Below are positions 1 to 8,796 of a stretch of DNA of 64,000 nucleotides, piece after piece. The stretch covers positions 1-64,000 of the forward strand of contig NZ_NHSN01000019.1 of the NCBI RefSeq assembly GCF_016653405.1, read 5' to 3'. Both the position numbers and the translations under genes were made by a program. Within the stretch, counting starts at the first letter, position 1; each line of letters opens with the position of its first letter. Source of the DNA: Halorhodospira halophila (GTDB lineage Bacteria; Pseudomonadota; Gammaproteobacteria; Nitrococcales; Halorhodospiraceae). A model generated the notes under the pieces. That model did no database searches. It saw only the letters and a list, made by a program, of their open reading frames with translations, and was not told the origin of the DNA.

Positions 1-87
1 CACGGCTGGCTGCTGGAGCGCCATGGGTTCCGGTCGCCGGCGCAGGTTCGTACAGACTACCTGGAAACCATGCCGATGGCGGCGTGA
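1..87 (+). pseudogene. C-terminal tail of a probable DDE transposase (cut by window edge)
   Basis: The first reading frame is open from the window edge to a TGA at 85-87 and gives a 28-residue tail. It contains HGWL near its start and RSPAQVRTDYLE near its end. An HG...(S/T)PA(E/Q) arrangement close to the stop is typical of the integrase-core end of IS3-type transposases. The stop codon lies inside the first copy of a 47-bp tandem repeat, which would then be the end region of the insertion sequence. Only the tail is visible, so family and intactness cannot be decided. It could also be the end of an unrelated gene. Confidence 0.4.
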
Positions 88-174
88 TTATGCTTACCGG
101 GTGTCCAGGCAACCGGGTGCGGTACACGGCGTGATTATGCTTACCGGGTGTCCAGGCAACCGGGTGCGGTACAC
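81..174. repeat. 47-bp direct repeat, two tandem identical copies
   Basis: Positions 81-127 and 128-174 are identical 47-bp units, each starting GGCGTGATTATGC and ending GGTGCGGTACAC. A diverged third partial unit, sharing the pattern (G)TATCCAG...CGATACAC, can be aligned at 175-207. The first unit overlaps the stop codon of the transposase-like tail. Repeated short blocks at an element end can be transposase binding sites, so this is best read as an IS end or the scar of one. Confidence 0.8.
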
Positions 175-207
175 CCACTGGGTATCCAGAAACTGGCCGC
201 GATACAC

Positions 208-346
208 TCCCGAACTCGCGAAACACCGCGACACAGGATGTCGCTGCCTTATGTTTGAGTAACCAAACGTGTTAGTACCGACGGAGCTGGCCGGAGGGTC
301 GGCATCTCGTTAAAAGCGTCCGCGCCATCGACAGAAGGGAATCGCT
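208..346. other. Upstream region of the cas operon
   Basis: No gene is supported here. The stretch contains the ribosome binding site GAAGGGA at 334-340, six bases before the TTG start of cas3. I see no convincing -35/-10 pair. The cas promoter is presumably in this interval or is supplied by the adjacent insertion-sequence end. Confidence 0.4.
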
Positions 347-2893
347 TTGTCCCACGCCACGCCACCGTTCGAGACGATCACTGGCCGCTCCCCCTACCCT
401 TGGCAGCAGCGTTGCTATGACCAGCTAGCTCAAGGTGTCGTCCCCCCCGAGCTGACGCTCCCAACAGGCGCTGGCAAGACCTCGGTGGTACTCCTCTACT
501 TGATCGCTTTGGCCCAGGGGGCGCCACTTCCACGTCGTCTGGCGTATGTCGTCGACCGACGCGCCATCGTGGATCAGACCACTGCAGAGCTTCAGGCATG
601 GATCGAGGCTTTCGCCGATATTCCCGAGCTGCGTAACGCGCTGGGGGCTTTGGCCGCGTTCGAGCGTCCAGGGGCAGCACCGGTGGAAGTCGGTACGCTG
701 CGCGGTGGCCTGCTCGATACTGGCGAGTGGCGGCTCGACCCGGCGAAACCTGCTGTGCTCGTGGGCACGGTCGATATGGTCGGCTCGCGGCTGCTCTTCT
801 CCGGGTATGGCGATGGCCGCAGTCGGCGCTCGCTCCATGCGGGGCTTCTTGGGGTCGATACCACAGTGCTGCTCGATGAGTCGCACTTGAGTCCCGCCTT
901 CGCCGAGACGCTGCGACAGGCCGAGGATCTCCATGCAGAAACCGTAGGGGCAAGGTTCCGGACCTTGACCATGTCTGCCACGCCGCGGGAGAGCCAGGGG
1001 GCTGCCCTGGAATCCACTGACGAAGCGCACCCGGTCCTCGGGGCGCGTCTGCAGGCTGCCAAGTACCCGACCCTTTACGAGGTCGAGGGCACCGCACAGT
1101 GGCGCGAGCAGATGCTGGAGTGCGCGCTGGCGCATGAAAAAGGCACCGTCCTGGTCTTCAGTCGCTCGGCGCGGGAGGCCCAGCGGCTCTATGGGGACCT
1201 GGTCAAGGCCCTCGGAGAGGGCGGAGAGGAGCGTGTGGGCCTGCTGACAGGCACCCTGCGTGGTGCTGAGCGTGAACAGCTCACGCAGCGCCCGCTCTGG
1301 CGGTGCTTTAGGGACCCGCAAGCGTCGCGAGATTTCGATGGTCCGGTCTACCTCGTGGCGACGGCAGCCGCCGAGGTGGGGGTCGACCTGGATGCCGAGC
1401 ACATGGTCATGGACTTGGTGCCCATGGACTCGCTGATCCAGCGCCTTGGCCGGCTGAATCGTTCCGGCCGGCGTAGTCACAGCTCCGTGGCCATCGTCTA
1501 TACCGGAGCCGACACCACTTACAAGGCCGACAAGGACGACTGGAAAAACCGCTTTGCAGCCGCCTGTGCGCGGACACTGGAACAGCTCCAGGGGCTGCAG
1601 CGATTGGCTCCTCAGGATCTGCTGGGGCTGCCAGTCGATGTCATTCGGGATGCCTCCTCTCCGGCACCCGGGCTGGTGCCTTTGGAGGCGGATCGCGTTG
1701 AACTGCTGGCGGCGACCAGTGCGGGCATGGCGCTTCCACCGGTTGAGCCCTACCTGCGCGGTATCACCGACGAGCAGGATGCGGCCGAGGTTCAGCTGTT
1801 CTGGCGCTCGGATCTGGAGCGGCTCATGGAGCGCGGGCTGAGTGCCTGTGAGGATGCCCTGGCCATGCTCCCACCCCGTCCGCGGGAGCTGCTCAAGGTC
1901 CCGGCCTATGCCGCTGCGGGAGATCTTGCGCAGATCGCCAAGAGGGTCGGCCCGTTCCAGTGTCTGCTGTTCGGTTCAGATGGGGCCACGTCCCTTCTGG
2001 AGGTGACCGCGGATAGCCGGGGTCTGCAGCGCTCGCTCGAGTACGCCACATTGGTCCTGCCCGCCCGCGTCGGTAGTTTGTCGGAGGCCGGATTCCTGGA
2101 GCCGAAGGCTGCTGGCAAGAGCGTCTCCGATCTTGCTGACGATGACGAGGGGCTGCGTTTTGAGCAGCACGGTGATGAACCCCCGGCCGATCTGCCCGAG
2201 TGGGTTGCCGGAGCCGTGCAGTGGCGAATCGCGCTGCATGATGAGGATGACGAGGAGGCTGAGCCGCACTGGTGGGTTTACGCCCGCCGCAAGGCCGGAG
2301 AGTTGGCCCTCAACGCCGAGTCCGATCTCACCCGGCTGGCGCGCAGAAAGGAGGATCTGGCCGATCACAACCACCGGGTTGCCGAGGCGGCCGCCCGGAT
2401 TGGACATGCGCTCGGCTTGGAGGACTGGATGGTGGAGGCCCTCCGCGAGGCCGGGACGCGCCATGATGATGGCAAGGCCTCAAGCATCTGGCAGCGGGCG
2501 GCAGGCAACCGTGGATCAAAGCCGTTGGCCAAGAGTCCGCGGGGGCAGTTCCGTCCGGGGCTGTTGGGCGGGTATCGCCATGAGTTCGGGTCGCTCGGCA
2601 AGGCTGAGCGCGAGCTCGCGGTCTCATCGGATCTCTCCCGAGACCTCACCCTGCATCTGATCGCAGCCCACCATGGTCATGGCCGACCCGGATTCCCATT
2701 GCGGCGGCAGTGGGATCCCGAGCTGCCCGACGGGATCTCACAGCGGCTGGCGGAAGATGCCGAGCACCGCTACGCCCGACTGCAGCGACATTTCGGTGCC
2801 TGGGGGTTGGCCTGGTTGGAGGCTCTTCTGAAGTGCGCTGATGCCTGGGTCTCCAGTGGTTATGCGGATCAGGGAGGGCCGCAGCATGACTGA
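347..2893 (+). CDS. cas3: CRISPR-associated helicase-nuclease Cas3, type I-G, HD domain at the C terminus
   Basis: 848 residues starting at TTG with a well-placed GAAGGGA ribosome binding site. Cas3 is recruited by Cascade to unwind and degrade the non-target strand of invading DNA. The SF2 helicase comes first: Walker A PTGAGKTS at residues 39-46, DExH box DESH at 177-180, and a helicase C-terminal domain with QRLGRLNRSGR near residue 365. The HD nuclease is C-terminal, with HDDGK at 706-710 and the histidine pair of AAHHGHG at 775-776. This helicase-then-HD order is characteristic of the I-G (I-U) lineage, whereas most Cas3 proteins carry HD first. It overlaps the next gene by 8 nt, so the four effector genes form one operon. 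Confidence 0.93.
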   Translation: MSHATPPFETITGRSPYPWQQRCYDQLAQGVVPPELTLPTGAGKTSVVLLYLIALAQGAPLPRRLAYVVDRRAIVDQTTAELQAWIEAFADIPELRNALGALAAFERPGAAPVEVGTLRGGLLDTGEWRLDPAKPAVLVGTVDMVGSRLLFSGYGDGRSRRSLHAGLLGVDTTVLLDESHLSPAFAETLRQAEDLHAETVGARFRTLTMSATPRESQGAALESTDEAHPVLGARLQAAKYPTLYEVEGTAQWREQMLECALAHEKGTVLVFSRSAREAQRLYGDLVKALGEGGEERVGLLTGTLRGAEREQLTQRPLWRCFRDPQASRDFDGPVYLVATAAAEVGVDLDAEHMVMDLVPMDSLIQRLGRLNRSGRRSHSSVAIVYTGADTTYKADKDDWKNRFAAACARTLEQLQGLQRLAPQDLLGLPVDVIRDASSPAPGLVPLEADRVELLAATSAGMALPPVEPYLRGITDEQDAAEVQLFWRSDLERLMERGLSACEDALAMLPPRPRELLKVPAYAAAGDLAQIAKRVGPFQCLLFGSDGATSLLEVTADSRGLQRSLEYATLVLPARVGSLSEAGFLEPKAAGKSVSDLADDDEGLRFEQHGDEPPADLPEWVAGAVQWRIALHDEDDEEAEPHWWVYARRKAGELALNAESDLTRLARRKEDLADHNHRVAEAAARIGHALGLEDWMVEALREAGTRHDDGKASSIWQRAAGNRGSKPLAKSPRGQFRPGLLGGYRHEFGSLGKAERELAVSSDLSRDLTLHLIAAHHGHGRPGFPLRRQWDPELPDGISQRLAEDAEHRYARLQRHFGAWGLAWLEALLKCADAWVSSGYADQGGPQHD

Positions 2894-3587
2894 GCAGCAG
2901 TGCTACCCCATCGATCCAACGAACCCGGGCGAAGTGCTGGCATGCGCGGCGCTTGCCTGGCTGGCGGCCCAGGAGGACCCGCAGAGCAAGAGCGGGTTCA
3001 CCCAGATTGGTGATGGCGGCTCATGGCAGTTCCAAGGGCCGTGGCCCGAGACATCCGTGCATGCCCTGATCGAGCAGGATCCGTGTGAGCAGGATGATGC
3101 CGTCTGGATCGGCGGACTGCGGCTGGACTGGTTCCAGTACCCCTACGGCCTCAACCCCGGGTTCAAGTTCTGGGCCGGGCAGCAGACGGCGACCACCGTG
3201 CTGACCAATCTTGTCCAGGCAGCCCGCGAGGGCGATCCGCAGGAGTGGCTTTCGTATCGGGCTCCGACGACGGGACGGCTCGGCGTGGACCCAGAGGGCA
3301 CCTGGGACAGCCTGGCGCTGGGCTGGTCGGTGAACGAGCACACCCGACTGAAGTATCTCTGCCGCCCCTTCGTGGAGCTGTTGGCCTTCGTGGGACTGCA
3401 GCGCTTCCCGGTGCAAGGCAGCCGCGCCGAGGGGTTTCGCTACCACCTCTGGCGCCCCGTTCCGGGAGCCCTTGCCCCTATCGCCTTGGCCGGCGCGAGC
3501 AGCTTCAGCGTCGGTGGATGGCAGACCGAGATAGCCGATTCAGGCAGCAACAAGTACCTCAAGCCCGCGCGAGTGATAAGGGAGTGA
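2886..3587 (+). CDS. csb3: Type I-G CRISPR protein Csb3/Cas8u2-like, probable large-subunit equivalent
   Basis: 233 residues. The ATG at 2886 lies inside the end of cas3 (ATGACTGA overlap), which indicates translational coupling. The N-terminal pattern PIDPTNPGEVLACAALAWLA resembles the start of Csb3/GSU0052-type proteins (NPGxxxACxGLxxLA). A central FWAGQQT and a late GFRYHLW also fit what I recall of the family. In I-G systems without the large Csx17 protein this subunit is thought to fill the Cas8 position, where it would contact the PAM. Family membership rests on these short motifs and on operon position between cas3 and csb1; function is inferred. Confidence 0.72.
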   Translation: MTEQQCYPIDPTNPGEVLACAALAWLAAQEDPQSKSGFTQIGDGGSWQFQGPWPETSVHALIEQDPCEQDDAVWIGGLRLDWFQYPYGLNPGFKFWAGQQTATTVLTNLVQAAREGDPQEWLSYRAPTTGRLGVDPEGTWDSLALGWSVNEHTRLKYLCRPFVELLAFVGLQRFPVQGSRAEGFRYHLWRPVPGALAPIALAGASSFSVGGWQTEIADSGSNKYLKPARVIRE

Positions 3588-3589
3588 CC

Positions 3590-4621
3590 ATGGCGAGCAT
3601 CGCGGAACTGATCAACGACACGCAGGTTGTCGCGCTCAACGTGACCCAGGGACTGGAACCGATGGAGGGCTGGGAGGTGCCGATCTTCCCGGCGACCTAT
3701 CCGCCGGACCCAAAAACCAAACAGCATCGGCATGATACCCCGTACACGGTCAATCAGCTTAAAGACGGTCGCTGGGTGGCCACACTCGATACCGTCCAGA
3801 GCCAGGCCAACCGGATGGAGGCGAGTTTCACCGGGGAGTTGGCCCATACCGTTCCCACGGTGACCATCACCGCCGGGCAGCGCACCGTGTCGTTGACCGA
3901 TCTTCCGCACCGCCTTGCGGATGCCGCGATCCGCACCAGTGACCTGCGCGATGAGATTCGCGCAGCCTTCGAAGCGCACGAGGCTGGAGATCCGCTGCCC
4001 ATCGCAGAGCTTGGGCCGACCTCACTGGTCTACGGCGCATGGGATAGCCGGGACACCCGGGTCAGAATCCCGCGCATGATACGCAGTGAGATCTACGCCT
4101 GGGACGTGGATGTCTTCACCCGCTCAGCGCAGTTCTCGGCGACCTTTGATGGCGAGGACTTGGGGCTGACTGATCAGGAGTGGAGGAAAGGCGCAGAGGT
4201 CGGCTTTGCGCCTACACCGTCCGTCGAGCAGCACGGCGGAGTCGTGGTCCATGGGCAGATTCGCCAGAACATGTCGCTCCACCTTGGGGCCTGTCGCAAC
4301 CTGGAGCGCGCGCGCACGGGCCTGGGTCAGTACATCCTGGGGCTCGCGCTCGGTGGCTACTGGATGGGTGGCCGTGACTATGACCTGCGTACCGGGTGCT
4401 GGCTAATCCCATCCGATGCTCCGAGGGTCGAGGCCGTGCGCAAGGATGGCTCCCGCGACGCGCTTGAACTGAATGAGGGAGCCGTACGGAGCTTCTTGGA
4501 GGACGTCGCCCTGCCTGCAGCGACTGAGTTAGGGATCGCGACTGGGGAGACGCCGGTGCGTGAGGCGCAGTTCGATCCCAAGGCCGGCAAGAGCCTTATC
4601 AAGAAGGGGGTCGACGAGTGA
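3590..4621 (+). CDS. csb1: Type I-G CRISPR backbone protein Csb1 (Cas7)
   Basis: 343 residues, starting at an ATG two bases after the csb3 stop, preceded by AAGGGA. The same frame is open much further upstream, but that extension overlaps csb3 and is rejected. Csb1 forms the helical Cas7 filament along the crRNA in the I-G effector. The sequence has the expected length, an N-terminal segment beginning MASIAELIND, and a central region reading SLVYGAWDSRDTRVRIPRMI, which resembles the conserved core of Csb1 proteins. The gene order cas3-csb3-csb1-csb2 supports the call. The C terminus ends SLIKKGVDE, one base before the csb2 start codon. Confidence 0.87.
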   Translation: MASIAELINDTQVVALNVTQGLEPMEGWEVPIFPATYPPDPKTKQHRHDTPYTVNQLKDGRWVATLDTVQSQANRMEASFTGELAHTVPTVTITAGQRTVSLTDLPHRLADAAIRTSDLRDEIRAAFEAHEAGDPLPIAELGPTSLVYGAWDSRDTRVRIPRMIRSEIYAWDVDVFTRSAQFSATFDGEDLGLTDQEWRKGAEVGFAPTPSVEQHGGVVVHGQIRQNMSLHLGACRNLERARTGLGQYILGLALGGYWMGGRDYDLRTGCWLIPSDAPRVEAVRKDGSRDALELNEGAVRSFLEDVALPAATELGIATGETPVREAQFDPKAGKSLIKKGVDE

Positions 4622-4622
4622 C

Positions 4623-6098
4623 ATGCCGGTCCTGCATCTGACAATCCACTGGCTTGCTGCGGGGCCGGGCCAGGGCAGCTATCACGGTGAGGAGTGGCCG
4701 CCAAGCCCAGCCCGGGTGTTCCGTGCGCTCCTCGCTGCTGCTTGCCGTCCTGGTGGCCCAGGACAGCGCGGACGAGAAGCTCTGGCCCGCCTTGAACAGC
4801 TCGATCCTCCGCAGATCCTCGGGCCAGCGGCCGAGCGGCTGGAGCCCGTGCGCACCGCCGTTCCGAATAACGATGGCGACGTGGTGCTGGGGCTTTACCA
4901 CAAAGGCCGCACCGAACAGGCCCGGAAGAAGACCAGCGCCCTGAAGACGATGCGTCTTCGACAGGGGTGGTCGGTCCCCGGGCCGGTGGAATACCGCTGG
5001 CACTTTCCGGAGCCCGACCCGGACCCACAAGCCTTCGAGCAACTCGCCGACAGCCTCACGCACCTCGGCCAGGGGATCGATCTCGCATACGCCAACGCCG
5101 AGTGGCTAGAGAGTCCGCGGCCTCAGTGGGGCTACGCGTGGCGCCCTGACGAGACCCTCGGCAACGAAATGATGCCTGTGCCAAGCCCCGGCGAGATTGA
5201 GCGGATGGATGCGCTCCACGAGGGTGCTCTGGGCCGGATCCGGGGGCCGCATGTGAGTAGCTCCCGGGAGCCGCCGGTTGCCTTCGCGACCTATCAGGAC
5301 CCGCTGGTGCCGCCCGCCAAGCGCTGGCAGGCCTTCACGCTTCGGCTGCCCGATGACGCTGGTCCCTTGGCCGTTTCCGGGGCGCAGGCCATGCGTGTCA
5401 CGGGGATGGTCCGCCATGCGGTCCACCGGGCTGCTCAGCAAGCGGGGCTCGATGAGACGACGATTCAATCGCTGATGGGTCATGGCGGCCCTGGGAAGAT
5501 CCAGGCGCTTGCGATCCCCAACGTCGCACACGACTGGGCCGATGGCCGGATCCGACGCGTGGTGCTGGCAGCCCCGCCCGCGGTAGATGCCCAGATCTGG
5601 GACGCGGTGGTCCTGCGGATGGTCTCGGCGGAACTGATTGATGCCGACTCCGGCGAGATCCAGGGGCTGCTCGCACCTGTTGCCCAGCCCAGGGAAGACA
5701 AGCTCCTTTGGCGGTTCACGGATTCGGCCAGGGTCTGGTCGGCGGCGACACCGGTGATTTTCCCGGGGTTCGACACACGCCGCGGACGCCCCCGCCCGGA
5801 GAAGGCGGTGCGCCGGATGCTGCGGCACGCGGGGATTCCCCAAGAGGCCGTGCGTCGGGTCCGGATTGATGACGCGCCCCAGCTGCCGGGGGTCTGCTCG
5901 GCACGGAGCGTGGCCTTACCGCACTACTTACGCTCCTATCCGCGCAAGTTCCTCACCGTGGAGTTCCAGAAGCGCGTCGCCGGGCCGCTCATTCTGGGGG
6001 CGGGTGAAGGCAGTGGGCTCGGCTTGCTGACCCATTGCGAGCAGTTCAGTGCTGCCAGTAACCCCGGGGAGCGCTCGCAGCGGCGAAAGGCGAGCTGA
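4623..6098 (+). CDS. csb2: Type I-G CRISPR protein Csb2 (Cas5-Cas6 fusion)
   Basis: 491 residues, starting at an ATG one base after the csb1 stop, with AAGGGGG at 4604-4610 as ribosome binding site. Csb2 joins a Cas5-like N-terminal half, which caps the crRNA 5' handle, to a Cas6-like C-terminal half, which cuts repeats in the array transcript. The N-terminal WPPSPARVFRALLAAA pattern is typical of the Cas5 part of this family. The C-terminal glycine-rich stretch GPLILGAGEGSGLGLLTH resembles the RNA-binding G-loop of Cas6. No separate cas6 exists here, so this protein is the probable processing nuclease for the adjacent array. Confidence 0.88.
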   Translation: MPVLHLTIHWLAAGPGQGSYHGEEWPPSPARVFRALLAAACRPGGPGQRGREALARLEQLDPPQILGPAAERLEPVRTAVPNNDGDVVLGLYHKGRTEQARKKTSALKTMRLRQGWSVPGPVEYRWHFPEPDPDPQAFEQLADSLTHLGQGIDLAYANAEWLESPRPQWGYAWRPDETLGNEMMPVPSPGEIERMDALHEGALGRIRGPHVSSSREPPVAFATYQDPLVPPAKRWQAFTLRLPDDAGPLAVSGAQAMRVTGMVRHAVHRAAQQAGLDETTIQSLMGHGGPGKIQALAIPNVAHDWADGRIRRVVLAAPPAVDAQIWDAVVLRMVSAELIDADSGEIQGLLAPVAQPREDKLLWRFTDSARVWSAATPVIFPGFDTRRGRPRPEKAVRRMLRHAGIPQEAVRRVRIDDAPQLPGVCSARSVALPHYLRSYPRKFLTVEFQKRVAGPLILGAGEGSGLGLLTHCEQFSAASNPGERSQRRKAS

Positions 6099-6225
6099 GG
6101 CAGGAGGTTAGGTAGGGGTGAGGTGCGGATCGAAGGGCCAATCAGGAGTGACAGGCGTCCCGAGGAGCGGACCACTCGCAAACCTGGTCGCAGAGACCCT
6201 TCAGGTCCGGTGGTTGAAAGGTGCT
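6099..6225 (+). promoter_or_regulatory. CRISPR leader
   Basis: 127 bp between the csb2 stop and the first repeat. It is not strikingly AT-rich. Just before the first repeat, CCGGTGGTTGAAAG (6207-6220) resembles the 3' half of the repeat and may be a decayed half-repeat or a leader anchor. Orientation is inferred from the position beside the effector genes, the decay of repeats at the far end, and the ATTGAAAC-like 3' end (GTTGAAGC) of the repeats on this strand. Confidence 0.6.
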
Positions 6226-8181
6226 GTGTTCCCCGGCCCTCAGCCGGGGTGGAGTTGAAGCGTCGGATCAGCTCTCGGTTTTCCTGCACCCATTCCTGCA
6301 CAGTGTTCCCCGGCCCTCAGCCGGGGTGGAGTTGAAGCAATAACCCCAAGGTTATCACGAATGGCGGTAATTGTCGTGTTCCCCGGCCCTCAGCCGGGGT
6401 GGAGTTGAAGCGTTCTGTCCGTCCATTGTCAAGTCTCCCTGAGCATTTGTGTTCCCCGGCCCTCAGCCGGGGTGGAGTTGAAGCTGGCGCTCCATGATAT
6501 CCGCTCGATTTACGAGCTGGCCGGTGTTCCCCGGCCCTCAGCCGGGGTGGAGTTGAAGCAGACGGCGGATGATGACAGGGTGTGCGAAGAGTGTGCCGTG
6601 TTCCCCGGCCCTCAGCCGGGGTGGAGTTGAAGCGGCGGCTACGATAATCGCGCCCGGCTCAATCGCGCGGAGTGTTCCCCGGCCCTCAGCCGGGGTGGAG
6701 TTGAAGCCTCGCCAGCATCGTCGTTGTCACCGCCGGCGCTACGGTGGTGTTCCCCGGCCCTCAGCCGGGGTGGAGTTGAAGCGCCTTGGGAATCCTCAAC
6801 CGTAACCGTGGTGTTGCCGTGTTCCCCGGCCCTCAGCCGGGGTGGAGTTGAAGCAGCCTCCGTTAAACCGTGACCACGCCGCGCACTTCCGTGTTCCCCG
6901 GCCCTCAGCCGGGGTGGAGTTGAAGCATGTTCACGCTAGCGTATGACGACGCCAAATTGTTGTGTGTTCCCCGGCCCTCAGCCGGGGTGGAGTTGAAGCT
7001 CATTCAGTATTTACGCCGGATCGCCGATGCGGACAACGTGTTCCCCGGCCCTCAGCCGGGGTGGAGTTGAAGCCTGGTTCTCGACGACGCATGGATGGAG
7101 CGCGGCCGCCGGTGTGTTCCCCGGCCCTCAGCCGGGGTGGAGTTGAAGCCCGCCCGGACTCGGTGGTCAGGTCTTGGGCCTCGGCCAGGTGTTCCCCGGC
7201 CCTCAGCCGGGGTGGAGTTGAAGCTAGTGAGCCGGGTGGTTCACTTCGTCCGTCATTGCATGTGTTCCCCGGCCCTCAGCCGGGGTGGAGTTGAAGCCAC
7301 GACCTGAGAGCCAAGGCCCTCACCGACATCGCCCGTGTTCCCCGGCCCTCAGCCGGGGTGGAGTTGAAGCACAAAGCAGGCATCCGGCCTAAACTACCTA
7401 CGGTCACCGTGTTCCCCGGCCCTCAGCCGGGGTGGAGTTGAAGTTAGAGCCCGTGGGCCTCCAGCGCGGAGATGCTGCCGGTGTTCCCCGGCCCTCAGCC
7501 GGGGTGGAGTTGAAGTGCAGTACGGGTCAGTGCAAATACGCGCCCCTATGCGGTGTTCCCCGGCCCTCAGCCGGGGTGGAGTTGAAGTTCGATGGAAACA
7601 CGGATCGGTGATCGTTTCGGCAACATGTGTTCCCCGGCCCTCAGCCGGGGTGGAGTTGAAGTATGACTGAGCGGTCTTACTGCGAAACCCGCGGCGAGCG
7701 GTGTTCCCCGGCCCTCAGCCGGGGTGGAGTTGAAGTGAGGAAGTCACGTTCAACGAGCTTGGCTCGCGGAATGTGTGTTCCCCGGCCCTCAGCCGGGGTG
7801 GAGTTGAAGTCCGGGGATCCTGGAGAACATCGCCACCAAGACCCTGCGCGTGTTCCCCGGCCCTCAGCCGGGGTGGAGTTGAAGTATCCATGACTCCTAC
7901 GCCTGCCGCAGCGGGCGAGGAACCCGTGTTCCCCGGCGGAGTACCGGGGTGATGTTGAAGCATCACAGCATCCATGGCGCGGTCGAACTGCACGTTGGGT
8001 GTTCCCTGACCGCGTGCCGGGGTTTCGTTGAAGCGCGCCGATGGCACCCGCGCCGAAACCGGCGAAACCAGGTGTTCCCCGGCTGTGTGCCGGGGTGATG
8101 TTGAAGCATCCGCGTGGTCATCCCGCCGGAGCTGCCCCGCCGGGGTGTTCCCCGGCTGAGTGCCGGGGGCGACGTTGAAGC
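6226..8181 (+). CRISPR. Type I-G CRISPR array, 27 repeats and 26 spacers
   Basis: Repeats are 36 bp, beginning GTGTTCC, with a perfect stem CCCCGGC/GCCGGGG around the loop CCTCA and a 3' end GTTGAAGC. Repeat starts are 6226, 6303, 6376, 6449, 6524, 6598, 6672, 6747, 6819, 6891, 6964, 7038, 7114, 7189, 7262, 7335, 7409, 7481, 7553, 7627, 7701, 7775, 7850, 7926, 7999, 8072 and 8145. Spacers are 36-41 bp, the first being longest. Repeats 1-16 are identical. Repeats 17-23 differ only by T in place of the last C. Repeats 24-27 are diverged. All spacers look unique. Cleavage 5' of the last 8 bases would leave a GUUGAAGC or GUUGAAGU handle. Confidence 0.98.
7926..8181 (+). repeat. Distal block of four variant CRISPR repeats
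   Basis: Repeats at 7926-7961, 7999-8034, 8072-8107 and 8145-8181 differ from the main consensus in the loop and in the segment after the stem. Three keep the palindromic stem with new loops (TGTGT or TGAGT between CCCCGGC and GCCGGGG; a shorter CCGG stem in the first). Instead of GGAGTTGAAGC they carry TGATGTTGAAGC or similar. The second has lost most of the stem pairing, and the last has one extra G (37 bp). Spacing remains 73 bp. Confidence 0.9.
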
Positions 8182-8583
8182 CGTTGCGCCGGTCCTTGCG
8201 GTGGTGCCGCGCAGGACCAACGGCTTAGACCGTCTCTTGCCCAGGGGGGAAAGGTCCGGTACCAGCGGATCCGCGGCGCATGGATCCGTCTGGGCCGACT
8301 TTGCTGCCCGAGCAAGCGCCTGACTCTTGCCCCGGGTACGCTCGCAAGGAGAGATGCCGTATCGACGAGATATAGACCGGCGCCCCCATTGCACGAGAGT
8401 GGCAGCGTCGACCGGGGGAGACTTACCCATTACACGTGGGTGTCCTGGCGCCCAGGCCCTCGCCCCTCACCGCTAGCAATGGCCACCGTCTTTGGCCGAC
8501 CTGCTTCCGCTGCGGTAGGTCAGTTTGCGGGGTTGGTAACAGCCGCACTCGACGACCGAGGGCAAACGCCCAGGGACCTCGAC
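8182..8583. other. 402-bp intergenic stretch after the CRISPR array
   Basis: I find no supported gene. In particular I see no remnant of cas4, cas1 or cas2 in any of the translated segments examined. Short open frames here show no recognisable composition or ribosome binding site. Confidence 0.5.
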
Positions 8584-8796
8584 TTAGCCGGTTGTATGGC
8601 TCTCCTGCCATGCGGCGGCAACTTCGGCATGGAGTCGATCCACCAGCGCGGCGGCCCGATGGTCGCCAAGGGCGAGCGCCATTTGCTTGGCCCCCAGCAT
8701 CTCGCTGGTGATGCCGCGGTAGTCCGGCTGATCCTTGGCGAGCCTAGCGCGGGTGGCTTCGCCGATGCTCTGCAGGGTGATGTTGTCGGTTTTCAT
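8584..8796 (-). CDS. Small hypothetical protein
   Basis: 70 residues beginning MKTDNITLQSIGEATRARLA, with a GAGG ribosome binding site about nine bases before the ATG. An in-frame ATG 12 codons upstream exists, but this start has the better site. The composition (Ala, Leu, Asp, Glu, His) looks like a real soluble helical protein. I do not recognise the family. It stands alone between the CRISPR array and the HiPIP gene, with no operon partner. Confidence 0.45.
   Translation of the reverse strand: MKTDNITLQSIGEATRARLAKDQPDYRGITSEMLGAKQMALALGDHRAAALVDRLHAEVAAAWQESHTTG

Noticed and set aside
23-262. 79-residue open frame over the 47-bp repeats
   Set aside because: Its composition follows from the repeats, there is no ribosome binding site, and the competing frame 1-87 looks like a transposase tail.
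6123-7893. Several plus-strand open frames across the CRISPR array with repeated VPRPSAGVELK-type segments
   Set aside because: They are translations of the 36-bp repeats, not proteins. The period and unique spacers show a CRISPR array.
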